Of a DNA stretch of 64,000 nt, positions 1 to 8,244 are shown piece after piece. The stretch spans positions 46,640 through 110,639 of the forward strand of contig PGYA01000013.1 in NCBI GenBank assembly GCA_002839435.1, written 5' to 3'. Origin of the DNA: Candidatus Riflebacteria bacterium HGW-Riflebacteria-2. Its GTDB lineage: Bacteria; Muiribacteriota; Ozemobacteria; Ozemobacterales; Ozemobacteraceae. The notes under the pieces are model-generated. The model made no database searches. It worked only from the letters and a program-made list of their open reading frames with translations, and had not been told where the DNA came from. The position numbers were made by a program, and so were the translations under genes. Numbering within the stretch: the first letter of the stretch is position 1; each line of letters starts with the position of its first letter.

Positions 1-36
1 ACACTCGATTTATAAAATCCTCAGGAGGTAAATCCT

Positions 37-234
37 ATGCCAGTCTATGTCTACAAATGTCCCAAGTGTTCTCACATGTTCGACCATTTAGCCAGAACGA
101 TTTCAGAAACGGCACCAAAGTGCCCAAAATGTGGGGCCGAAGGCCTCGAAAAACAGTTCTGCTCATTTGCTACCAACAAGAAAGAACCGGCTTCAAGCTG
201 TTCTACCGGTATGTGCTCACTGTCAAGAGACTAA
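37..234 (+). CDS. FmdB-family zinc ribbon protein
   Basis: A 65-residue protein beginning MPVYVYKCPKC, the classic opening of the FmdB/CxxC_CXXC_SSSS zinc-ribbon family. Two CxxC pairs (about residues 8-11 and 28-31) would bind one zinc ion. The tail is rich in Cys and Ser, as is common in this family. The ATG is preceded by a strong AGGAGGT at 23-29. The family is widespread and often labelled a putative regulator from its link to formamide/amide genes, but its true role is unclear. It is followed after a short gap by a truncated TolC-like reading frame, so it gives no useful operon context. Confidence 0.85.
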   Translation: MPVYVYKCPKCSHMFDHLARTISETAPKCPKCGAEGLEKQFCSFATNKKEPASSCSTGMCSLSRD

Positions 235-256
235 AAACCGCAAGCAGGCATTTACC

Positions 257-433
257 ATGACTAAAACACGCTCCATCTATTTAATTATCATAGCAATATG
301 GCTTGCCTGCCTGGCACAACCAGTTGTTACCGTCGATTCGCCGACCGGTGAAGAGCGCATTGGCACTGCCGCATGGACTCTGGCAGAATGCCTCGAAATC
401 GCCATGCAGAGCAACCCCGACCTCCTGAAGTGA
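257..433 (+). pseudogene. Truncated TolC-family outer membrane efflux protein (N-terminal stub)
   Basis: From the ATG at 257 the frame encodes 58 residues: a hydrophobic signal-peptide-like segment (about residues 6-23), a short linker, then WTLAECLEIAMQSNPDLLK and a TGA stop. That last stretch matches the start of mature TolC/OprM-type outer membrane factors (W-x-L-x-E-C-x-x-I-A-x-x-x-N-P-x-L), which normally continue for about 400 residues. Nothing downstream in any frame (434-608) resembles the rest of the family. I read this as a remnant left by a deletion, not a functional short gene. An ABC export operon with its own barrel protein lies 5 kb downstream. Confidence 0.6.
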
Positions 434-608
434 CCTTTTCAATCTGCAACCTCTTCCGCCGATACTGGCATAAGCCAGAAACAACTTGTTCCAACTGTTG
501 TTATAGCTTATCATATCGAAAGATAAAGGTTGCTCGCGTTCTGACTCTCGAACAAGATTCGGGCGGTCAGGTTGTAACTGACTGCAACATTTATCACTGG
601 AGAAACTT

Positions 609-1952
609 ATGAATATCCAAAAAGCTGACTATCTGATTATTGGCGGTGGACCGGTAGGCATTCAGGCCTGTCGAATGCTGCGCATGAGCAAACCCGAGGC
701 ATCAGTCACCGTACTCAGGCCAGAGGATTTCTCGGTCATTTACTGTGCAATACCATACGTAATCGAAGGATTGATCGAACCCTCGTCAATCGCCAAAAAA
801 GACGAACTCATCACCGAAACCGGCGCTCAGCTGCTTAAAATTTCCGCCAGTAAGGTAGATTTTTCCGGCCATCTGGTAACGCTTACTGATGGCCAGCAGA
901 TAGAATACGGCAAACTGATCATCGCAACCGGCGCGGTTCCCTTTGTTCCGCCAGTCCCCGGCCATGGTCTCAAGAACATTTTCACTGTAAAAACGGCAAA
1001 AGATACCGACGTCATCAAAGCCGCTGCCAGCAAGGCGGCAAAAGTTGTGGTTATTGGCGCCGGCGCTATCGGTATCGAACAGGCGCAGGCAATGCAGGCT
1101 CTCGGCATCGAAACGCATCTGGTCGATATGGCGGCGCACCCGCTGTCTACCATGTTCGACAGCGAATTCGGTCAGATCATCAGCGAACAGGTCATCGCCA
1201 GCGGCATCAAATGGCAGGGCTCGGCCCCGCTGCAGAAATTTGGCGGCAATGACTCGGTCAGCGAAGTGATTCTCGGCAACGGCAGCAGCATTTCATTGAA
1301 TGCCGGCAAAGATTTTGTCATCGTTTCTGCCGGGGTCAAACCAGAGCTGGAGCTTTTCCGCGCTAGCGATCTCGAAATCGTCAAAGACGGTATCGTGGTT
1401 AATGAGCGCATGCAGACCAATATTCCCGATGTTTACGCCGCCGGCGATTGTGTACATTTTGCCAGCGCCATAGATGGTCAGCCGCTCGGTGGGAAACTTG
1501 CTACTAACGCAGTGCCAATGGCAAAGGTGGCCGCCCGCAACCTGCTCGGCAAAGAAGCGACCTACAAGGGCTTCGTCAACGGAGCAGCAACCTGCGTTGG
1601 CGATTTGCGCGTCGGCGGCACCGGTTTTACCGAAAGTTTTGCAAAGTTGCGCGGCTTTACTACTGTCTGCGGCTTTGGTCAGACGACTTCGCGCTTTCCA
1701 ATAATGCCGGGCGCTAAAAAAGTTCAGGTTAAGCTGGTGGCCTATGCGAAAACCGGCAGACTGCTCGGCGGTCAGATCATCGGACCTGACGCAGTTGCTG
1801 AACGAATCGATGTAATCAGCCTTGCACTTCAGCACAAAATGCATCTTTCTGATCTTGCTGAACTCAGTTATTCTGCCCAGCCCTGGCAAACCTTTTATCC
1901 TGCCGCCAACCCGATCGTCATGGCGGCTGAAGAAGCCCTGAAAAAGCTTTAA
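609..1952 (+). CDS. FAD/NAD(P)-dependent disulfide reductase-like oxidoreductase (CoA-disulfide reductase / NADH oxidase family)
   Basis: A 447-residue flavoprotein of the pyridine-nucleotide disulfide oxidoreductase family. The N-terminal FAD-binding motif IIGGGPVG is at residues 11-18, a second Rossmann motif VVVIGAGAIG near 146-155 binds NAD(P)H, and the second FAD motif YAAGDC is near 276-281. A single Cys46 in VIYCAIPY sits where CoA-disulfide reductases, NADH oxidases and persulfide reductases carry their one redox Cys. A dimerisation domain follows to the end, and there is no rhodanese domain. The likely role is reduction of CoA-disulfide, persulfide or oxygen with NAD(P)H in the cytoplasm. 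The substrate cannot be settled from sequence. A decayed relative with a rhodanese domain lies at 35.0-35.7 kb. Confidence 0.85.
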   Translation: MNIQKADYLIIGGGPVGIQACRMLRMSKPEASVTVLRPEDFSVIYCAIPYVIEGLIEPSSIAKKDELITETGAQLLKISASKVDFSGHLVTLTDGQQIEYGKLIIATGAVPFVPPVPGHGLKNIFTVKTAKDTDVIKAAASKAAKVVVIGAGAIGIEQAQAMQALGIETHLVDMAAHPLSTMFDSEFGQIISEQVIASGIKWQGSAPLQKFGGNDSVSEVILGNGSSISLNAGKDFVIVSAGVKPELELFRASDLEIVKDGIVVNERMQTNIPDVYAAGDCVHFASAIDGQPLGGKLATNAVPMAKVAARNLLGKEATYKGFVNGAATCVGDLRVGGTGFTESFAKLRGFTTVCGFGQTTSRFPIMPGAKKVQVKLVAYAKTGRLLGGQIIGPDAVAERIDVISLALQHKMHLSDLAELSYSAQPWQTFYPAANPIVMAAEEALKKL

Positions 1953-2042
1953 CTGTCTGAAAAGCATGCTGCCCGGCTAACTACGGCACTTTCTAAATCG
2001 ACAGCATCTTGCCAGATGTTCTGACTAACAAGGAGGAATTGT

Positions 2043-2306
2043 ATGCCACGTCGTGATGGAACCGGCCCCTCAGGCGCCGGAGCAGGAAGCGGGCGAATGC
2101 GCGGGCTTTATTGCCGCCCCGGTTCAGGAGTATCCGGGTTTATAATACAGCTGATTATCAACAACTGGATGACAATTGTCGGATTTATCATCACCACACT
2201 TGTACCCCTGATTGGCCGCAAGCTATATCTGGAAAACAAGGCAGATAACGATAAAATCCCGGTATTGACCGCCACACCAGTTGATCGCAAAGAGTTAAGC
2301 AAATGA
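2043..2306 (+). CDS. Small DUF5320-like membrane protein
   Basis: An 87-residue protein behind a strong AGGAGG (2031-2036). Its opening, MPRRDGTGPSGAGAGSGRM, resembles the Gly-rich start of DUF5320 proteins (MPGFDRTGPxGxGPxTGRG), one of which lies at 41857. Unlike that protein it has one hydrophobic segment (about residues 31-57) in place of the usual C-terminal coiled coil, and a charged tail. Its stop overlaps the start of the radical SAM gene by ATGA, so the two are translationally coupled. The function is unknown; DUF5320 genes commonly sit near Fe-S and NifX-type genes. Confidence 0.6.
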   Translation: MPRRDGTGPSGAGAGSGRMRGLYCRPGSGVSGFIIQLIINNWMTIVGFIITTLVPLIGRKLYLENKADNDKIPVLTATPVDRKELSK

Positions 2307-3265
2307 CCAGGTCATATAAACATCTGTTCGGACCGGTGCCGTCGCGCCGGTTCGGGCGTTCGCTCGGCATTGACCTGACTCCGTTCAAGATTTGCAGCTA
2401 CGACTGCGTGTTCTGCCAGCTCGGCAGAACAACGCGCCTCACACTGGCACGCGAAAACTTTGTCGATCTTGACGAAACTCTCTCTGAAATAGAGCACTGG
2501 CTCAAAAACGACGGCAAAGCCGACCAGATCACCCTGGCCGGCTCCGGCGAACCAACTTTGCATGCCGGCTTTGGCGAAGTAATCAGCTTCGTCAAGGCGC
2601 GCACCAGGATTCCGGTCGCTGTTCTCACCAACGGCAGCATGCTCTATCTGCCGGAAGTGCGCAAAGCCGCCGCTCAGGCCGATATAGTCAAAATCTCACT
2701 CAGTGCCTGGGATCAGGAGTCTCTTGAAAAGATCAATCGCCCCGCCCCTGGCTATCGTTTTGAACAGCTTATCGAAGGCGAAAAACAATTCAGAAATGAG
2801 TTTTCGGGCAAGCTGTGGATAGAGGTTTTCATGCTCGACGGCATTAATTCCACGCCAGCAGAAGTAGCTAAAATAGCGGCGTTTGTCAGACAAATCAGGC
2901 CCGACCGTGTACAGCTGAACACCTGTGTGCGGCCGCCAGCCGAAGAATCTGCCAGAGCCGTACCGGAAAAATCTCTGCGCGAACTGGCAACAGTATTCGA
3001 ACCGGCCGCCGAAATTATCGCTGAGTATCGTGCTGCTGACGGCGGCGAAGTGAAGGTAAACGAGCAGGCCATTCTCGAAATGCTGCAGCGTCGCCCCTGC
3101 ACGGCTGACCAGATCGCAGAAGTGTTCGGCATGCACCTTAACGAAGTTTCGAAATACCTCGGCATGCTGACGCGGTCAGATCTGGTAACCGCCACCCACC
3201 GCAACAACGACGTCTACTACTTCGCCCGGAAAAACTCAGGCCGGGCGGCGTGTTTGAAAGAATAG
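2303..3265 (+). CDS. Radical SAM protein with C-terminal winged-helix-like domain
   Basis: A 320-residue radical SAM enzyme of the COG0731 (TYW1-like/MoaA-related) type. C31, C35 and C38 form the CxxxCxxC site for the 4Fe-4S cluster in KICSYDCVFCQLG. The GSGEPTLH motif (SAM binding) follows near residue 80, and a TIM-barrel core continues to about residue 225. The last 70 residues (TADQIAEVFGMHLNEVSKYL and on) look like a winged helix, so the protein may also bind nucleic acid. The substrate is unknown; the family contains uncharacterised members next to small Gly-rich proteins, as here. It overlaps the preceding gene by four bases. Confidence 0.82.
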   Translation: MTRSYKHLFGPVPSRRFGRSLGIDLTPFKICSYDCVFCQLGRTTRLTLARENFVDLDETLSEIEHWLKNDGKADQITLAGSGEPTLHAGFGEVISFVKARTRIPVAVLTNGSMLYLPEVRKAAAQADIVKISLSAWDQESLEKINRPAPGYRFEQLIEGEKQFRNEFSGKLWIEVFMLDGINSTPAEVAKIAAFVRQIRPDRVQLNTCVRPPAEESARAVPEKSLRELATVFEPAAEIIAEYRAADGGEVKVNEQAILEMLQRRPCTADQIAEVFGMHLNEVSKYLGMLTRSDLVTATHRNNDVYYFARKNSGRAACLKE

Positions 3266-3396
3266 CCGCTTACCGCGAAGAAGCCAGGGCCGAAATGGCT
3301 GCGCGCTTGAAGTCATCTTCGACAGTCAGTTACAATGCCAGCGGCGAGACTCAGATTGCTCCGAGCAAAGGCCCGAGCATCTCGACCAAAGGATGA
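3250..3396 (+). CDS. Possible small ORF overlapping the radical SAM gene end
   Basis: A GTG at 3250 opens a 48-codon frame that starts inside the radical SAM stop region and runs to TGA at 3394-3396. The product is a charged helix (AAYREEARAEMAARLKSS) followed by a polar tail. Codon use looks coding-like, but there is no clear ribosome binding site and no recognised family. It may be a small coupled protein, a remnant of a longer gene, or chance. Confidence 0.25.
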   Translation: MFERIAAYREEARAEMAARLKSSSTVSYNASGETQIAPSKGPSISTKG

Positions 3397-3511
3397 AATT
3401 TGCTTTCAGCTGGATTGTATTTGGTCGGGCACTCCGGTATCATGTGTCGTCGTAATTGCGACTGACTTGATTCTTTAAGCGACTGCCAGCAAATACAGAG
3501 GTGCAACATAA

Positions 3512-5176
3512 ATGTGCTCTATTTTCGGGATTCTGAATATAAGATCTGACGCTACAACACTGAGAAAAACCGCCCTGGAAATGTCGAAAAAACTTCGCCA
3601 TCGGGGACCCGACTGGTCTGGCATCTTCAGCTCAGACCGGGCGATCCTGGTGCATGAACGTCTGTCTATCGTCGATCCCGGCAACGGTGCCCAGCCCCTC
3701 TACAATCCTGAAAAGACCCATGTCCTGGCGGTTAACGGCGAGATATACAATCACAAGGAACTCGAAAAGAACCTGAAGGTCGAATTTCAATTTCAGACAA
3801 AATCTGACTGCGAAGTGCTGCTGGCTCTATACAAAGAAAAGGGTCCGGCATTTCTCGATGATATCAACGGCATTTTCGCCTTTATTCTCTATGACACAGA
3901 AAAAGACGCCTACCTGATCGGCCGCGACCATATCGGCATTGTGCCGCTTTATACAGGTCGCGATGAACATGGCAATTTTTATGTCGCATCAGAGCAGAAA
4001 GCGCTGGCACCGGTCTGCAAAACGATCGAAGTTTTCCCTCCCGGCCATTATCTCTGGAGTGAAGATGGCGAGATAAGGCGTTATTATAACCGCGACTGGG
4101 AAAGCTATGATGTTGTAAAAGACAATAAGACGGATGTCGCAGAACTCAGAGCCGCACTTGAAGATGCCGTCAAACGCCAGTTGATGTGTGACGTGCCCTA
4201 TGGCGTATTGCTTTCTGGCGGCCTTGATTCGTCAATTATCTCGGCAATCACCAAAAAGTATGCGGCACGGCGCATTGAAAACAACTGCCAGACAGAAGCC
4301 TGGTGGCCGCAGCTGCATTCTTTCGCGATCGGCCTGAAGGGATCACCTGACCTTGCTGCAGCCGAGAAAGTTGCCAATCACCTCGGAACCATTCATCACC
4401 AGATTCATTTCACTGTCCAGGAAGGTCTCGACGCACTGAGAGATGTCATCTATCACATTGAGACCTATGATGTAACGACTATTCGCGCTTCGACTCCGAT
4501 GTATCTGATGGCTCGCTATATCAAAGCCATGGGCATCAAGATGGTTCTCTCAGGCGAAGGGTCTGACGAGATTTTCGGTGGCTATCTATATTTTCATAAG
4601 GCCCCGGACGCCAGAGAATTTCACGAAGAAACGGTGCGCAAACTTTCGGCCCTGCATCTTTACGACTGCAAACGTGCCAACAAGTCTATGGCAGCATGGG
4701 GCGTCGAAGGACGTGTCCCATTTCTCGACAAGGAATTCATCGATGTTGCAATGCGCCTGAATCCGAGCGATAAGATGTGCGGAAACGGTAAAATAGAAAA
4801 GCATCTGCTACGCGAAGCTTTCAGCAGCATGCTTCCGCATGAAGTAGCATGGCGACAGAAGGAGCAATTTTCCGACGGGGTTGGCTATTCATGGATAGAC
4901 AGTATCAAAGCTCATGTCGAAAAAGAAGTCACCGATCAGATGTTTGAAGCTGCCGCATTCAGATTTCCGGTTAATACGCCGCTGACCAAAGAGGCCTACT
5001 ATTATCGCTCGACTTTTGAGGAGCATTTTCCCAGCGAACATTCGGTGCGCTGTGTTCCTCACTGGAAATCAGTTGCATGCTCCACCCCGACAGCCCTTGA
5101 ATGGGATGCAAAATTCAAAAACATGGCTGACCCCTCAGGCCGCGCAGTAATAGACGTGCACAAGAAAAGTTACTGA
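3512..5176 (+). CDS. asnB: Asparagine synthase B (glutamine-hydrolysing)
   Basis: A 554-residue protein, the same length as E. coli AsnB. It makes asparagine from aspartate, ATP and glutamine in the cytoplasm. After Met removal the N-terminal nucleophile is Cys2 (MCSIFGIL). RHRGPDWSG near residue 29, VNGEIYNH near 75 and the glutaminase fold follow. The synthetase domain contains the PP-loop LLSGGLDSS near residue 233 and SGEGSDEIFGGY near 347. The C-terminal region (WRQKEQFSDGVGYSWI) is also typical. It stands alone, with 258 bases before the next gene; I saw no clear promoter or operator in that gap. Confidence 0.96.
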   Translation: MCSIFGILNIRSDATTLRKTALEMSKKLRHRGPDWSGIFSSDRAILVHERLSIVDPGNGAQPLYNPEKTHVLAVNGEIYNHKELEKNLKVEFQFQTKSDCEVLLALYKEKGPAFLDDINGIFAFILYDTEKDAYLIGRDHIGIVPLYTGRDEHGNFYVASEQKALAPVCKTIEVFPPGHYLWSEDGEIRRYYNRDWESYDVVKDNKTDVAELRAALEDAVKRQLMCDVPYGVLLSGGLDSSIISAITKKYAARRIENNCQTEAWWPQLHSFAIGLKGSPDLAAAEKVANHLGTIHHQIHFTVQEGLDALRDVIYHIETYDVTTIRASTPMYLMARYIKAMGIKMVLSGEGSDEIFGGYLYFHKAPDAREFHEETVRKLSALHLYDCKRANKSMAAWGVEGRVPFLDKEFIDVAMRLNPSDKMCGNGKIEKHLLREAFSSMLPHEVAWRQKEQFSDGVGYSWIDSIKAHVEKEVTDQMFEAAAFRFPVNTPLTKEAYYYRSTFEEHFPSEHSVRCVPHWKSVACSTPTALEWDAKFKNMADPSGRAVIDVHKKSY

Positions 5177-5434
5177 CAGAAGCCGCATCGAACCTCGCCA
5201 TCAGTCCTTTATGAGATCTTGCCCGACGAAAATTCAGAATCACTGAATGATTTCTCAGATATATTGTTAAATCCGGCGAGATCCCGCGGAACTGGAAACG
5301 GCCGTAAAAGCAGTAATTGCTTCATTCTTAGGCAGAAGGTTTATGCTGGGGCAACGTACATTTTGTGATCGCTGGCGTTGCCACTGTATTATTTTGTGTT
5401 AACATTGGCACATACTAAATACTGAGGTGAATTC

Positions 5435-6151
5435 ATGCAATCACTGGTCGTAGCAAAAGATCTCGTCAAGATCTACCAGGCTGGAGAGGTCGAAGTCAAA
5501 GCCTTGCGGGGAGTGAGCTTTGAAATAGATTCAGGGCAATTCGTCAGCTTTACCGGGCCTTCCGGCAGCGGCAAAACCACTCTGCTCAACCTGATTGGCA
5601 GCCTCGATGTACAGACCAGCGGCGAACTCATCGTCGCCGGTCAAGCGGCAAATCAGCTCAACATCAGGCAGCGCGCCAATTTTCGCGGGAACAATATCGG
5701 CATCATTTTTCAGGATTTCAACCTGATTCCGGTGCTGACCGTGCGCGAGAACATTGAATACCCGCTGCTCATGGTAAAACCTACGCCAGCAGCCGAACGC
5801 CATAAAATCGTCAGCGAACTGATGGAAAAAGTCGGTATCGCCGAGCAGGCCGAAAAGTTCCCGAATCAGATTTCTGGCGGGCAGAAACAGCGCGTTGCCA
5901 TCGCCCGGGCGCTGTCTACAGCTCCCAAACTGGTTCTAGCTGATGAACCGACCGCTAACCTCGACAAGGCGACTTCGACGAGAATCATCGACCTCATGAA
6001 AGAGCTTAAGAACCAGCTTGGTACCAGCTTTATCTTTTCGACGCACGACCCGCGAGTGGTCAGCCACGCCGATGTCATTTACGTGCTCGAAGACGGCCAG
6101 TTACAGACGCCGACTGCCGAAAACACCATGGGTCACGGAGGGAGCAAGTAA
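5435..6151 (+). CDS. ABC transporter ATP-binding protein (LolD/MacB type)
   Basis: A 238-residue ATPase with Walker A GPSGSGKT (41-48), Q-loop in IIFQDFNLIPVLTV, signature SGGQKQR (near 147) and Walker B LVLADEPT (near 168), followed by the switch His in STHD. The sequence belongs to the LolD/MacB/FtsE group, which powers extrusion or mechanotransmission rather than classical import. It overlaps the permease gene by one base (TAATG) and heads a four-gene operon. With the LolA-like and barrel proteins downstream, it probably drives movement of a lipid, lipoprotein or hydrophobic molecule from the inner membrane towards the outer membrane. Confidence 0.93.
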   Translation: MQSLVVAKDLVKIYQAGEVEVKALRGVSFEIDSGQFVSFTGPSGSGKTTLLNLIGSLDVQTSGELIVAGQAANQLNIRQRANFRGNNIGIIFQDFNLIPVLTVRENIEYPLLMVKPTPAAERHKIVSELMEKVGIAEQAEKFPNQISGGQKQRVAIARALSTAPKLVLADEPTANLDKATSTRIIDLMKELKNQLGTSFIFSTHDPRVVSHADVIYVLEDGQLQTPTAENTMGHGGSK

Positions 6152-7380
6152 TGGAATCAGCCAGAATAGCCTTTCGCAACCTCTACCGGCAGAAACGTCG
6201 CACCGGCCTCACCGTATCGATCATCGCCTTTGGCGTGGTCGCGGTCATCCTGTTTTCGTCACTCGCCGGTTCGTTCAAGAATATGATGATCAGCCAGATC
6301 ACCGACTCGATGCTTGGGCACCTGCAGGTCCACCGCAGCGGCTATGTAGAATCGCTGGATACCATGCCACTCAATCTGGTAATCGAAGAGCAGTATGTCG
6401 ACCAGCTCAAAAAAGCACTCGGCGAAATCAAGGAAATCGAGGGATACACCCTGCGCATTCTGCTGGCAACGCTGCTAAGCAATTACGCCGACACAACCAA
6501 CATCAAACTTTCAGCGATCGACCCAGCTTCAGAACAGTTGGTCACGCCGCTGCTGCCCGGCCGCATTACTCAGGGCAAATTTCTCGAAAAGGGCCAGATT
6601 CTGCTGCCCAACCTGGTCGCGCGCGGCCTCGAACTTGGCATCGCCTCAGAAGTCGTGGTCATAGCGACCAACGTCGATGGTTCAGTTAACGGCACCTCGC
6701 TGGTGGTGAGCGGTATTGTTGAAACAGCGGTCGGCCCAAGTGGCAAGTATGGCTACATTCACATCGACGACGCGCGCGAACTGCTGCGCATGGAAAGCCT
6801 GCAGGTCAGCGAAGTCGCCATACGCCTCAAAGATTCCGAAAAGCTGACGCTGGTAATGAACAAGCTTCAGACCGTCCTCAAAGGCATTACCGACGACAAG
6901 GGCAAGCCAGTTTTCGAGGTGCACCCCTGGAAAGCGCTGAGCCCGTTCAACAACATCGCCAACATGATCGATCTGATGACGATTTTCATTCAGGTCATCC
7001 TGGTGACAATAGTATTGATCAGCATCATGAATGTAATGCTGATGGCGGTATACGAGCGCACCAAAGAAATCGGCACCATCGCCGCAATCGGCACCCCGCC
7101 ATCGTCGATCATGAGTCTTTTCATCTTTGAAGGCCTGTTTCTGGGAATAGCCGGCGCGGCTGTCGGCAATATAACCGGCTGGGTGCTGGTGCAGGCGGTT
7201 AAGGCCGCCGAAATGACGATAAGCTTCGGGCAGAGCGACAACATTCTGCTGGCCCCGCAGATTTCGTTATCAACAATGCTGGCGACCACCTTTATCGTAA
7301 TTCTGGTTACCCTGCTTGGCGCGGTAGAACCGGCCTACAAAGCTTCACAGCTCGACCCGGTCGAAGCGCTGCGCAATTAA
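6151..7380 (+). CDS. ABC transporter permease (FtsX/LolC/MacB type)
   Basis: A 409-residue permease with one N-terminal membrane helix (about residues 20-42), a large periplasmic domain of about 230 residues and three C-terminal helices (about 275-300, 320-350 and 368-392). This is the MacB/LolCE topology. The ERTKEIGTIAAIG motif after the second helix is the cytoplasmic coupling helix of this family. It ends in VEAL, as many relatives do. It works with the ATPase encoded immediately upstream. No separate MacA-like adaptor is present; the following LolA-like protein may take the shuttle role. Confidence 0.92.
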   Translation: MESARIAFRNLYRQKRRTGLTVSIIAFGVVAVILFSSLAGSFKNMMISQITDSMLGHLQVHRSGYVESLDTMPLNLVIEEQYVDQLKKALGEIKEIEGYTLRILLATLLSNYADTTNIKLSAIDPASEQLVTPLLPGRITQGKFLEKGQILLPNLVARGLELGIASEVVVIATNVDGSVNGTSLVVSGIVETAVGPSGKYGYIHIDDARELLRMESLQVSEVAIRLKDSEKLTLVMNKLQTVLKGITDDKGKPVFEVHPWKALSPFNNIANMIDLMTIFIQVILVTIVLISIMNVMLMAVYERTKEIGTIAAIGTPPSSIMSLFIFEGLFLGIAGAAVGNITGWVLVQAVKAAEMTISFGQSDNILLAPQISLSTMLATTFIVILVTLLGAVEPAYKASQLDPVEALRN

Positions 7381-7395
7381 GACAAAGGAGACAAT

Positions 7396-8244
7396 ATGTT
7401 TAAAACACTGATCAATAAAAGTCTGATTCTGCTGGCAATCGCAGTCATGTGCAACATGACCGGGCTGGCAAAGGCTGAAACTACCACCGAAACCACCAGT
7501 TCTTCTGGCTCGACTGCAGACAGCACCGGCACTGCAACTGCCGGCCTGGCAGGAACTGCCGATGGCACGCTTCCCGACAAGGCGGAAGCACTCGAAAAGA
7601 TCGACCGCTCGCTGAATCCTGAATCTTATGTTTCCTATAAAAAAATCGTAAATATTGATACCAAGGGCATTAAAAAAGAGTTTGTCATGTATGTCGGCAA
7701 GCTCGGCGCCGACAAGGTGCTTGGCTCTTTTCTCGCGCCCAAAACCGAAGTCGGTCGCGCCACTCTGCGTATCGGCGATAACATGTGGCTTTATATCCCG
7801 AATGTCAAGAAACCGGTGCGCATTACCAGCCTGCAGTCGGTTACCGGCGGGCTTTTTAACAACTCTGACATCATGGGCCTCGATTACTCGGATGAATATG
7901 ACTGCATCGACATCAAGCTGGCAGAGGGCAAATACGAGCTCGAACTCAAGGCCAAAACCGGTTCGGTCGCTTACGAAAAACTTATTGTCGTGGCCGATAC
8001 CGAAACTTATACGCCTGAGCGTATCGACTGTTACACCTCGAGCGGCATGCTGGTCAAGTCGCTGCATTTCAAGAAAATCGTCGAATTTGAAGAAGGCTTT
8101 AAACGGCCGTCAGTGGTCGAAACCGACAGCCCGCTGTTCAAGGGTGCGAAGTCGATCATGATCTATTCGCAGATGAAACGCGTTCAGCTCGACGAATCGC
8201 TGTTCAATATCAACAATATGGCCAAATATCAGGAGCTGCGGTGA
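7396..8244 (+). CDS. LolA-like outer membrane lipoprotein-sorting protein
   Basis: A 282-residue secreted protein of the COG2834 type. A signal peptide (about residues 1-27, ending LAKA) is followed by a Thr/Ser/Gly-rich linker (28-58). The folded domain contains segments such as WLYIPNVKKPVRI and IMGLDYSDEYDC, typical of LolA-like carriers encoded with LolCDE-like ABC operons. The family has an open beta-barrel that holds a hydrophobic ligand in the periplasm. An AAGGAG sequence precedes the ATG, 15 bases after the permease stop. The end overlaps the next gene. The ligand is unknown. Confidence 0.8.
   Translation: MFKTLINKSLILLAIAVMCNMTGLAKAETTTETTSSSGSTADSTGTATAGLAGTADGTLPDKAEALEKIDRSLNPESYVSYKKIVNIDTKGIKKEFVMYVGKLGADKVLGSFLAPKTEVGRATLRIGDNMWLYIPNVKKPVRITSLQSVTGGLFNNSDIMGLDYSDEYDCIDIKLAEGKYELELKAKTGSVAYEKLIVVADTETYTPERIDCYTSSGMLVKSLHFKKIVEFEEGFKRPSVVETDSPLFKGAKSIMIYSQMKRVQLDESLFNINNMAKYQELR

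Noticed and set aside
434..608. Continuation of the TolC-like gene by frameshift
   Set aside because: Translation of all three frames gives no TolC-like residues.
1293..1967. 224-codon minus-strand frame opposite the FAD oxidoreductase
   Set aside because: It is antisense to a clear enzyme, with composition explained by the codons of the plus-strand gene, and has no recognisable domain.
5177..5434. Intergenic gap before the ABC operon examined for a small RNA or riboswitch
   Set aside because: Only short imperfect inverted repeats and a weak -35/-10 pair (TTGTGT, TAAATA) were seen; not enough to call a feature.
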